From: Pogonophryne albipinna | Taxonomy: Eukaryota; Chordata; Actinopteri; Perciformes; Artedidraconidae | Reading direction: 5' to 3' | Assembly (NCBI GenBank): GCA_028583405.1 | Contig: CM053243.1 | Coordinates: forward strand, 25,512,524 to 25,576,523 | Length of the DNA: 64,000 nt | The notes under the pieces: generated by a model | What the model saw: only the letters and a program-made list of their open reading frames with translations | Told to the model about the DNA's origin: nothing | The model's database searches: none | In this document: positions 22,501 through 32,784 of the stretch, one piece after another | Layout: each line of letters opens with the position of its first letter | How positions within the stretch are numbered: the first letter of the stretch is position 1 | Position numbers and translations under genes: made by a program

Positions 22501-25500
22501 AGTGGTTCTACGTTCTTCAACAAGTTAAGTCAATTTGTAGTCTCAACAGAAACTTCAAATTGAAATTGACTTACTTCAGAGTTGCAGGGCTTCCTATTGC
22601 AGCAAGTAAATGTCATTGATATCAAGTTATCCATCATTATGCCAATAAAGCATCCACTCTTGTACCAAACTTTTTCTTTGGCATTGTTTCAAACACTGCA
22701 ATTTTACATCCTGGGCAACGCGGTCAACACTGCTGAAATTAGCTGTTTACTTTGGCATTTGTCAACTAATTGAAGCGTGCCTTGAAACTGACCCCAAGTC
22801 AAGCCTTCCCCTAGGGTCATGTGTGTTTCCAATTTACATTCGGGTCTCTTAGTATTTGGTCAGTAATCTTATTTATCCTATTATTAGGCTTGACATTATT
22901 TATATTAATTAAACCTATGATCGTTTCCCCTTCATGTGAAGCGTCTTGTGAATTCACTGTGTTTTAGAATGTGCTATATTATGAAATACATTCATTCATT
23001 ATTGTTAAACAGTGAAACAGTGACAGGATCATCGCCTGAGAAGATAAACAGAGATTTATAAAAAAAAATTCCTCATGATTTTTTTTTTATAATACCCCTA
23101 TACAACACTTACTATAAGCTGTGTACACTGCACAATGTGGTTTTCTCTGCAGGCATGTGTTAAACTGATCACAGCTTGGAATAAAGATCATCACAGTGTT
23201 GCGTCTCCGCGGAGTGGAAACAATGTGTGACAGTTGAGGAATGCATTGCTAAGTGCATTGCTAAAAGATTTCAGCATTGTTGTCAAGTGGAGGAACAAAA
23301 GAGTCTTAAAGAATGAAAAACATGGAAATCAACTTGTGCATTTCATCTTATTATGTTTTTTTAGAGAGCTTTGTTCTCGGTGGCCAGAAGGCTTGTTCAT
23401 ACTCTGGAGACAATGGGTTGGTGTTGAGCTGTTGATGGTGCACCTCATTACTGTGGCCTGGCTCCTCTCTAAGGACTGATTAAGGATTAAGCACATTTGA
23501 TAGTACCAACACGTACATACTGCATCCTCCTTGTTTCATTAGCCAAGCACAGCTCCTTCATCTATACCTTACTGTATATGCATCATGCAGAACACCAGTG
23601 GGAATGGCAGTGCCTGCATTGTATAGTAGGATCCATACAAAAAAAGTCTCACATTCTGAGTCTATTCTGCACCCATCCACCCCCGGTGCAGCGACAGCCA
23701 CTTCATGTGTCTTTTTCTCAGAAGTTGAGAGATAGAAAGAGAACGACTCAATTGTGTCATGCAACTGCTGTCCAGACCTGTTTTTTCTTCTATTCTTTAC
23801 CTCTGATAATGACATCGTATCCTCTCAGACATAGAGCAGCAGAGGAGAGATAATACAGAGAGTATATGGCAGTCAAATTGCTCTATTTGTACGATTCAGT
23901 AAGGAGTCGCAAACTGGGTGATTTTCTTTCCCAAGGATTTGTAAAACTGCTGCCTTTCCAAACAACTTTAGCATTTTGCTGCCCAGGAATGCAAACGGTT
24001 AAAACATAATATGCATTATGACCAGCTTAGTTTTATTGTTTATACAGTAACCTCAATCACATCCATTGTTTGTTTATTTTTTAAACGTTTTTTAACTGTC
24101 TCATCTTCTGACGAATAGTCATTGACGGAGCCCTCAAGACCCTTTAAACCCAACGTAGTGAAAGTACAGGAAAATAAAACTATTTTGAGTATAGACACAG
24201 CTTAGGCAGTGATTTGATTGTTTTTAAATTGTATGTATAAGCTTGGCATATTTATATCTAAATTATTTATCACATTCATCCTTGCAGATAGCTTTGTGAG
24301 GTTTGCTGGTATTGTCTGTGAAGAGCCTCAGCAAAGGTTTCTGCTCTCCCCAGATTTTCGGTTTGTTTTAAGTCTTCATGTTATGTCACTTATTGAAATA
24401 TTAACTCTTGTCCTCAACCCATCCTGGTGTGTGTACTGTACATTTTCTCAAGCAAAGGTTTGCCAGCACCCACACAATGTTGCTACCAAAATCTGCTTTA
24501 TCTGGCTCAAATAATCATTCTCTCTATTCTCAAATGTCTCTCTCTGATAGTAAAAATGACACCTGCCTGGTGCTGCTTCACTTTGAGATAAAAATTGTGT
24601 TTGATGCATGAATGGTAAAGGATGGTTTGTGTCTGATAGTGCTGGGCATTACGGCTGATATTATAATTTAATCATCAATCTTTCCTTTATGTAATTCATC
24701 CCCTTTTTACACGAAGAGAACACTCCACATATGTGAGGCTAACCGTTTATTTTGAATGAGAGGGTTTTCAGATGTGTGAGGTCATTACTGATTACTGCCT
24801 TTCAAAAAGCAAAGTTGAAGCCAAATAAATACTGTTTTACATTTTCTATCTTTCTATATAATGACTACTGTACATTCTGGTTCTGATTCAGACCCTTAGT
24901 TCTTTGCTTTACTCTATATCGTTCACTCTTTATTTGGTCTAATAGGTGTATAAGTTCAATAGTTGTAATTATCCTTGGAGAAACCACTCAACTTGTAGGC
25001 TTTTTAAAAGACTTAAATAGGATTGTGAAACTCTCAATGCAATTCATCTCTGATGAGTCCTTTCTCGGAACACGCACACTAGTTCACCAGAAGCATTTCA
25101 CAATGTTTCTTTTTACATTTTATATTGAAACATTAAAAGCTCATAATGTACAAACATGAGAGTTTAAGAGAGTATGCAAAACATAATAGTGTCAAATAAA
25201 TCACATCAATTGTGACTCACCCGTATTGGTACCTGGCTTTGCATACGATGATGTGTTGAAATACTTTTTATTGGAAACTACATTTGAAAGCAAGCTAGGT
25301 GAGGCCTGTCCTGAGTAAACCTCCAAAAAAATGCTTGCTGTTGAGATTGTTTTAATTGTTTCCAGATGGCAGCTGAAGTCTCAGTGGTGGAGATCTCACA
25401 GCCTCAGCATATACAATTAACAACAAGTAATAACATACAGTATACATGTTTATTACATTCGGAGTTAACTACTTGTTTACACTAAGCTTGCTGCAAGCAC

Positions 25501-25591
25501 TGGAGTCCACTAGCTGTGATTCTAATATTCAAAGATTTCTTCTAAAGGCTGCACTAATAAATATAAATAGTGTTTAATATTAACCGTGTAT
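19599..25591. other. Intronic sequence, nothing recognised
   Basis: AT-rich, with only short random frames. Homopolymer A and T runs occur around 23060-23092. No exon, RNA gene or bounded transposon was recognised. Confidence 0.5.
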
Positions 25592-25646
25592 CAAATGAGG
25601 GTGATGAGTGTAGTGTGATTCACACTACACTCATCACCCTCATTTG
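25592..25646. repeat. Near-perfect palindrome, 27-bp arms with 1-nt centre
   Basis: Left arm 25592-25618 (starts CAAATGAGGGTGATGAG) and right arm 25620-25646 are exact reverse complements around a single T. It can fold into a perfect hairpin or cruciform. Confidence 0.95.
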
Positions 25647-25684
25647 GTTCTCAATCCTTCACACTGTGTGAAGGATTGAGAACC
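25646..25684. repeat. Second palindrome, 19-bp arms with 1-nt centre
   Basis: The arm GGTTCTCAATCCTTCACAC at 25646-25664 and its exact reverse complement at 25666-25684 flank a single T. It abuts, and shares one G with, the preceding palindrome. Confidence 0.95.
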
Positions 25685-26230
25685 AAGAGAAGATTATCAC
25701 TCCATGATGTTTTGGCATCACAGATCTCATTTGCTTTGATTTAAGCTTTGCTCTGGTAACTTCACTGTACACTAAACTGTTCCTGATCAGCACCGACAAG
25801 AAGACACACACAGTAATCAAGTCGCTGGCACATATCGTAGAGCTATTAGCACTTAAAGATGTATTTCTTTCAGGAGTAATACAGAGCTAAAAGAAGAGTG
25901 AACTTTGTCACTTATGGTGGCCAGAAACATGGACACTGATGATGCTTTGTGTGTACGCAGTCTGTGATGCCAGGTCAATGTGTCTACAATCTGCTGTGCT
26001 TACCACCCTCCCCCCATGTTTCTTTCTGTATCACATGATAGCAGCGTACCGACAAATGTTCTTCTTTATCATTTGCTGCGGTCTGTCCCTCTTTGATAGC
26101 TTCAGTGATGAGAGTCCCAAAATCACTGGAAAGTTGTGATCAAAGACTCAGCTCAGCCTTTGAAAAAGCAAATCCTGTGGCAGTGATGTGTGTGTTAAAA
26201 GAAAGCCCTCCATGTCTCTGTCTCCCTCAG
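25685..26230. other. Intronic sequence up to the gpc6 acceptor
   Basis: No repeat or gene seen. The final stretch is pyrimidine-rich and ends CTCCCTCAG. Confidence 0.6.
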
Positions 26231-26389
26231 GTGAGCACCTGCGTGTCTGTCCTCAGGGATACACCTGCTGCACATCTGAGATGGAGGACAAACTCCACCA
26301 GCAGAGCAAACTGGAGTTTGAGAACTTGGTCAAGAACAGCAGCCACAACATGAGGACGACGTTTGTCTCCAGGCATAAAAAGTTTGATG
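26231..26389 (+). CDS. gpc6: Glypican-6 coding exon (second exon), 53 codons
   Basis: Glypicans are GPI-anchored heparan sulfate proteoglycans of the outer cell surface that modulate Wnt, Hedgehog, FGF and BMP signalling. The exon follows a pyrimidine-rich tract ending in CAG and is closed by a GTGAGT donor. Its first two bases complete a glycine codon begun in the preceding exon, and its last base starts the next codon, so both boundaries are phase 1. The peptide starts [20 protein letters not shown], which carries three cysteines of the conserved glypican N-terminal domain. It continues with KLEFENLV, then ends [11 protein letters not shown], just before the expected EFF. The SKLEFENLV and [12 protein letters not shown] blocks are as in vertebrate GPC6 and differ from GPC4, the nearest paralogue. 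Teleosts carry gpc6a and gpc6b; which one this is cannot be told from one exon. No stop or frameshift is present. Confidence 0.93.
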
Positions 26390-28002
26390 GTGAGTGAAAT
26401 GTATCTCTTCGACATGTAAGAATTACATTTTTGTCCCGGGCACTGTTACTTTAAATAAATGTATTCAAGACAAACCCTATCAATCTTGTTATATCTGATT
26501 ACCTTTTCTATATTTAAAAATAACTTAAAACAACAAGATACAGCAGAGCATTCCTTTTTATAATAGATTTTTGCCCTCTTCTTCTTAACTATTTCGATAC
26601 ATTTTGGGAATAGTTTTCTTTCTCTTGTCATACCAGCTCTTTTCTTAAATCCTATAGATCTGTCTAACTAGCTATCTATATTTTCTTTTATTAAAACCTC
26701 ACAGAATTTATGCTTTTCTTGAGTGACTGATGGGAGCATTGCTCAGTATATTTGTGCGTTGTACTTGGCGTCCCCAAAGAGCCACTGTGAATTAGCTCTC
26801 ATACCGACAGAACAAGAGTTCTGCTAATGTGGCTTTGTGGGGAATGAATGTTTTTTGCGTTCTGTATGCTATGCTTGAATGCAAACCTGTATGTAAGCCT
26901 TAAATCATGTTGCACAGCATTAGATCAAGGTTCTACAGTTTCTTCAATCCCCTTATATTTCAGTCAATCTGTTCATATTCTTGTCTAGGGCTCGCTCTCC
27001 TGATAATGAGTCAGTTGGTTCATTTGCATCAATTGATGTTACCAACAAAACACTTACTTGAAGGTAAATATTTCATACATGAAGTTTAAATAAAGACCAG
27101 CTGTGACACGCTTTAACAGAAGATTCTATGAGCTTTTTTCTGCCCCTCAGTCATCTGTGATTCTGTGAAAAAAATATCTATGTGCACTTGTGCAGATGGT
27201 GGGAATGGGAATGCAGGCCCTTTAATAAGGAAAAAGAGATAACAATGAATGATGAATAAGGACATATTTCTTTGGTGCTTGGCAAACCGCATGTCTAAAT
27301 CCACTCGTTTTTTCCCTTTATGAGATATCAAGTGTGTTACAAGTAACCCAAAAGATCTGACTACCTGGACCAGAAAGGATATGGCTGGAATAAGAGAGAT
27401 GGACATTTTGCCTGGCCAAAAAGCATCAAAATAATTTTTCTTTCAGGTTGTAAGTGATGGGTGGTAAATGATCCATCTGTCAGGTTGGCAGTCAACTGCG
27501 GACAATACCTGCAGGTCCCTGGAATACAGTAGAGTAAGGTTATCTCAATTCCAATATTAGTCAGTAAAACAAATGAACATAGGTTGAGTGGCTGATAAAA
27601 GATTTGAGTTTTTAATGGAAATATTCTTAAAAAAGTACAGTATGTCTTATCCAAATATAAATGTTGACCCATGCATTTGAATTATAAACGTTGTCATCCA
27701 TTTTTATGACAATGTGATGTCATCATTTATACATTAAACTCTGAACCACATGTGTCAGAATCAGCTCACACATTTATGTTAAAAGAAACAAAACGTAATG
27801 TGGATGGACAGGATCAGACTTTGGTTTGTTGTGCATGCAAGGTTAGAGATGTACCAAGCAAGTCCTAAGGTAGGCATACTTTAACGGACTGTTTTGGCTA
27901 AAATCATACTCATAACTTCCTGCTAATGCAATGAAAAGGGAAACTTAGGTTTGAAATTGGATATAAAATGTCTCCTCCCTTTACTCGTGAGAAAATATTA
28001 GG
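26390..28002. other. Intronic sequence after the gpc6 exon
   Basis: Nothing beyond the donor site was recognised; only short random frames occur. Confidence 0.55.
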
Positions 28003-28010
28003 GTAGAAAC

Positions 28011-28374
28011 CAGAGGCGGATTTAGGATTGTAGGAGATCCGGGGCTTAGCCCAGGAGTTGTTGGGGGGGGGGGGGTGCAGGGGTACAGTGACAATAACTT
28101 TCTAATATCCATAACTGTATATGCTATTAGCTTAAAACTCGTCAGGCACTAGGAAGGATCACTTCTACTTCAGGGCAGGCTATGCAGTACGCAGGCTAAT
28201 GTCCCGCAGCGGATGCCTCTCTGGTGGACTCCGGTACTGCACATTACTCCCGAGACGTTTTAAAAAAAATAAAAAAATAAAATGTATATAATTTTTTTTA
28301 AGTGAAACATCCGGGGCTTTTCAGAAAACATCCGGGGCTTGAGCCCAAGTAGCCACCCCCTAGCGCCGCCACTG
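28011..28374. mobile_element. Non-autonomous hAT element, 364 bp
   Basis: The ends are CAGAGGCGG and CCGCCACTG (imperfect inverted repeats), and the 8-bp flanks GTAGAAAC at 28003-28010 and 28375-28382 are identical, the hAT signature. It contains a run of about 13 G at 28063-28075 and repeated ATCCGGGGCTT motifs. No transposase. Confidence 0.92.
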
Positions 28375-28382
28375 GTAGAAAC

Positions 28383-29349
28383 CTAATGCTTTCATCAGTG
28401 GCAGGTCATCTGAGCTGTCACCAATTAATACCCTACGTAACATGATTGAAATTCAAACCTGTCTGTTGTTTGGTTAAAGTGATCTGTGCAGCCGTTTTCC
28501 GTACTGGTCCAAAGATTGCTTTTTGTGGGAAGAAGCTTCACTCTGTAACACTACTAGTGTCTGTAGTTCCCACCGCTCCAACTCACTCGCTGTTTTTCTG
28601 TAGCTGATCATGTCACGACAAATTCAGTCACATTCTGCAATTAAACTTTAATTCACATTATATCATTCATTTAAGCTTTCTTAGCTTAATATTTTAGAGC
28701 CGGTCCCTTTAGCATTTTTATCAAGAAGCTCATGAAAAAATAAGCCATGTCAGATTAAATAGGTTATAACTGTAAATTCAATGTGTCACATATATATTAA
28801 ATTGGCTTTCAAAACAGATAAGAACAGGATCAAATTTAGTATTAGGCCATACTAAATGTTAAAGGACTTAGATTGGGATCAGGGCCAAACTTGAACAGCG
28901 CTTTCTTAAAAGTGTGACCTATTGTTACTTCGTATTGTTTATTTATTTACTTTTTACTGTTGGCCGTCTACTAATGACACTATGACAACCACTTAACCAC
29001 ATTTTATTTTATTCGAGCAATCCTAATGAAATCTTCATTTCACCACACAACAAAAGATGACAGGATTGAGTCTTTTTAGAGTTGAGTTAATAATCTACTT
29101 TAAAGATTATGTTTTGCAAGGCATCATTACACATGGGTTTAAAACATTTTTTAAATACTTTTTCACAGCATAGTGATGTTAGCACCAGGGAATTTAGAAT
29201 TCTGCAGAAAAAGCAAAGAGGTTCCAGCACACCATATTTTACATTTCTTCAAAGAAATGTGTGGGAGTAAGGTGCTCATTTAAACCCAAACACTTCAAGT
29301 TGTAAATGACTGGTTTCGGTATGTTTTCTCTCACATTTGAAGCTGGAAT
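28383..29349. other. Intronic sequence, nothing recognised
   Basis: AT-rich sequence with no supported feature. Confidence 0.5.
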
Positions 29350-29439
29350 TGTCACGATTCTCATGTTATGTCACGTTTGTAGTTTTGTATGTTTGGGTTT
29401 ATTTTGCTGTTCGGTTCTCCCTGTCTTGTTTTCCTCCTA

Positions 29440-30632
29440 AGAGGCTTCTCAATACTGAAATTTCCCCACCTCGACTCCCCTCCTCGACTCCCCTCCTCGA
29501 GACTTAGTCCCGCCCACAGGAGATGCGAGCGGAGGACCGAGGAGGGGAACCGAGGAGAGAGGAGGGGAAGCAGCAGACGTTTAAAGAAATGAGAACTCCT
29601 CTCCTCTGAGCGGTCATTTTAAAGCGACGTCCGTTCATTATTACGTGGAAACAGCTGCATCAGCTGTCAAATGTTTTGTCATAGCGCTGTATTTTATAAT
29701 CTCTGTTAGATCAGCTGAACATTGTTCCCCCACATATTTACTTTGAATTCATTGAGAGTGCGGTATAATGAGACAATAACAGGCTACAGATGCGGACACA
29801 CACACACACAAATATATTTATATAAATATATACATTTTAAAGTATGAGAGCACTCTCATAATAACGTAACACAATCAGAGACTGGATATATCCCCCCCCC
29901 TCCCTCTCTCTCTGGTCGCTGAAATGGGGAATTGAAATTACGGGCCAAAAGTTGTATTTACAAGTATTAAAAGTAAGCAGAGGACACCAAACCAACTGAG
30001 ACCTGTCTGTCCGCCGCATCTACGCACTGTACAACACACACCTACACACTGTACCACACACACACACCTACACACTGTACCACACACACACCTACACACT
30101 GTACCACACACACCTACAGCATAATCAGGCTACAGCCGTTGTGTATTTTATTATGTGAAGCACTAAATGGTCTTAGAAAAATATGGACTCTTTGTTTGTA
30201 GATATCTACTAAACTAAAGCAAATAAAGAGAGTAGGCCTGTTATACTGAGTGATATATATTATACACACTGCTCTGCTTTCTGCACGGACCTCACAGCTG
30301 TTCTCACTGTAAACATCGCGTTGCGATGAAAGCAGTTTCTAAAATAATATCCAGGGGATGCATGCAGAGCTGTCATTGGCTGAGATAAGTCCGGCCGTGC
30401 GTCACGCCTCCACCATTCCCGGAAATGCATCCGCGGAGCCGTGGAGGAACCATCAGTGTATCCTCGGTTAGAGCTCCTCCAGAGAGCCTCCTCGATCCTC
30501 GGTCCTCGGTGTGCATTTAGAGAAATGAGATGTCCTTCAACATGGCGCGCTGAAATTCATTTCCGGGTCACTACCGGAGGACCGAGGAGTCGAGGAGTCG
30601 AGGAGGGGAAATTTGAGTATTGAGAAGCCTCT
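29440..30632. mobile_element. 1.2-kb terminal-inverted-repeat DNA element inside LTR B
   Basis: The left end AGAGGCTTCTCAATACTGAA and the right end (reverse complement AGAGGCTTCTCAATACTCAA) are inverted repeats that continue through ATTTCCCC into arrays of TCCTCGACTCC. Because it interrupts an LTR whose intact form is at 14584-14952, its borders are independently fixed. No clean TSD is visible. No transposase; the superfamily is unresolved. The interior carries CA/CT microsatellites and a minisatellite. Confidence 0.85.
30027..30118. repeat. Minisatellite CCTACACACTGTACCACACA
   Basis: Three to four tandem units of 20-30 bp, with length variation from internal CA slippage, inside the DNA element. 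Confidence 0.85.
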
Positions 30633-31734
30633 CTTGTGTATTGTCTGGTCATTTTCCCTGTGTTTTTCCTCCCTGTCTTTAGTTTCCCTGGTGTGTCTAG
30701 TTGTCTGATTGTGTTCATCTGTGGCCCTTGTGTTTCGCCTCCCCTGCCCGGCTGTTTCTCGTCCTGTGATTACCCCTCCCTGTATTTAGTCTTGTCTCTT
30801 CCTGTGTTCAGTGTTGGTTCGTCTTTTGTTGGTGACTGAGTTCACCGGTGAGTGTTCTGTTTTGTCCAAGTTATTTTCATTATCCTTGAAATAAAGGTTA
30901 ATCAGAGTTATCTGCATTTGGGTCCTGCTTCCTTCACTCAACCGTAACAGTACGAACCAACCACATATGGACCCAGCAGATGATCCATTTGAAGTGGAGT
31001 TATATTCATTTACTTGCTGGCTTGCAGCTATGGTGAATGGAGAGGAGCAACCAGTGCGGAGCAAAAGAGGGCTGCCCTGGCAGAGGCGTAACAGAGGGCA
31101 ACAGAGAAACCAGGGTTAGTGAAGTTCTTACCTGGCTGGATTATGGACTTCCTCCAGACATGCTTTTCCCGGCCTGCTAGCCCCAGGCATGCTAACCCCC
31201 TGCCTGCCACAGTTCCCAACAAAGCTTCTTTCGAGAACGCTTTTGATGGGTCTCGTCTGGCTTTTGGAGGTCCACGGAGCCTCCAAAAGGCTCCCAAGAG
31301 AAGGAGACCCAGTTCCAGGCTACCAGCCCGAGCCCCTGCATCCATGTTTCCGGCTCCAGCACCGGCCCCTGCAGCCATGTTTCCGGCTCCAGCACCGGCC
31401 CCTGCAGCCATGTTTCTGGCTCCAGCACCGGCCCCTGCAGCCATGTTTCCGGCTCCAGCACCGGCCCCTGCAGCCATGTTTCTGGTTCCAGCCCCAGCAC
31501 CGGCCCCAGCAGCCATGGTTCCAGCCCCAGTTCTGGCCCCCAGCAGCCATGGTTCCAGCCCCAGTTCGGCCCCCAGCAGCTCCTCGTCTCCTGTTAGCTC
31601 TCCGGCCGACGCCAGCTCCCCATGTCATGTCTGTGGTCCGGCCCACTCCAGCCCCTCGTGTCCTGTCGGAGTTCCGGCCGACCCCAGCTCCCCGTGTCCT
31701 GTCAGCGTACCGACCGACAAAAGTCCTCTCAAGT

Positions 31735-32165
31735 TTCCTCTCTAGTCACCTCTCAAGTCTCCTCTCGAGTTCCCTCTCAGGTCTTCTCTCAAGTCCTCTC
31801 TCGAGTTCCCTCTCAGGTCTCTTCTCGAGTCCCCTCTCGAGGTACCTCTCGAGATACCTCTCAAGTCACCTCTCGAGTCTCCTCTCGAGTTCCCTCTCAA
31901 GTTCCCTATCGAGTTCCCTCTCAAGTTCCCTATCGAGTTCCCTATCGAGTTCCCTCTCGAGTTCCCTATCGAGTTCCCTCTCAAGTTTCCTATCGAGTTC
32001 CCTCTCAAGTCACCGCTCGAGTTCCCTCTCAAGTCACCGCTCGAGTTCCCTCTCAAGTCTCCTCTCGAGTCTCCGTTCAAGTTCCCTCTCGAGATCCCTC
32101 TCAAGTCAACTCTCAAGTTTCCTCTCGAGTTCCCTCTCAAGCCCTCTCTCTCTCGAGACACCACT
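31735..32165 (+). repeat. 12-bp minisatellite in copy B
   Basis: About 35 units related to CCCTCTCGAGTT, with more TCCCTATCGAGT variants than in copy A. Confidence 0.88.
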
Positions 32166-32194
32166 CAAGTCCCTACTCAAGTGCCGTTGGAGGT

Positions 32195-32570
32195 TCCGCT
32201 GGGGGTCCTGACAACTCCATGTCCTGTCCTGTTGGGGGTCCCGCCAACTACTCTTCTGCCGGGGGTACTGCCAACCCTTTGTCCTGTGCCGTTGGAGGCC
32301 CCGCCGACTACTCTTCTGCCGGGGGTCCTGCCAACCCTGTGTCCTGTGCCGTTGGAGGTCCTGCCGACTGCTCTCCTGCCGGGGGTCCTGCCAACTCCAT
32401 GTCCTGTCCCGTTGGAGGTCCCGCCAACTACTCTCCTGCCGGGGGTCCTGCCAACCCTATGGCCTGTCCCGTTGGAGGTCCTGCCGACTACTCCTCTGCC
32501 GGGGGCCCTGCCAATCTTATGTCCTGCGCCGTTGGAGATCCCGCCGACTACTCTTCTGCTCGAGACCCCC
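32195..32570 (+). repeat. 60-bp tandem repeats in copy B
   Basis: GGGGGTCCTGCCAA-type units recur each 60 bp (for example around 32322, 32382 and 32442), matching the copy A array. Confidence 0.85.
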
Positions 32571-32784
32571 ACCATGGACTCTGCCTTGCCCCCGGCCGTC
32601 CGCCCGAGACCCCCACCTTGGACTCTGCCTTGCCCCCGGGCCGTCCGCCCGAGTCCCCCTTCTCGGCTTCTGCCTTGCCCCCAGGCCGTCCGCCCGAGAT
32701 CCCTTCCGGTCCCTCCGCTGTACTCCTCGGCTGTCAGCCCAAAAACCGTCCTCCAGACCCCCTCCACCCACCCTGGTGGCCCTT

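Larger units (their letters stand above)
1..26230 (+). other. gpc6: Probable gpc6 intron 1 (partial, 5' end outside window)
   Basis: Everything left of the exon acceptor is inferred to be intron. No signal peptide exon, and nothing like the cysteine-containing N-terminal segment expected in glypican exon 1, is found in any frame. The intron is therefore at least 26.2 kb. It ends with a pyrimidine tract and CAG at 26221-26230. It holds a MITE, a split L2-like LINE, a BEL element and an LTR element, each listed separately. That the whole stretch belongs to one intron is inference; an unrecognised small exon or a gene on either strand could be hidden. Confidence 0.7.
29350..30949 (+). repeat. 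5' LTR of the LTR element, copy B, split by an insertion
   Basis: The left part 29350-29439 starts TGTCACGATTCTCATG, as in copy A. The right part 30633-30949 resumes at TTGTCTGGTCATTTTCCCTG and ends CAACCGTAACA. AATAAA is at 30890-30895. Without the inserted element the LTR is about 400 bp, slightly longer than copy A because of extra bases near 30680-30700. Confidence 0.82.
30950..32784 (+). mobile_element. Non-autonomous LTR element copy B, internal region (decayed)
   Basis: It begins GTACGAACCAACCACATATG and encodes MDPADDPFEVEL, then loses frame. A stop (TAA at about 31088) interrupts the part matching AALVEA in copy A, and LVKFLPGWIMDFL is open again from 31119. It then carries PAPAAMFPA units (31325-31540), the 12-bp PLES-type array, 60-bp units and about 45-bp units in the same order as copy A. 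It ends at CACCCTGGTGGCCCTT, again with no 3' LTR. The arrays are shorter than in copy A, and there is no 1-kb duplication. Confidence 0.75.

Noticed and set aside
26231..26389. Assignment of the exon to gpc4
   Set aside because: The SKLEFENLV and [12 protein letters not shown] blocks fit GPC6 better than the GPC4 counterparts, as far as memory of the families allows.
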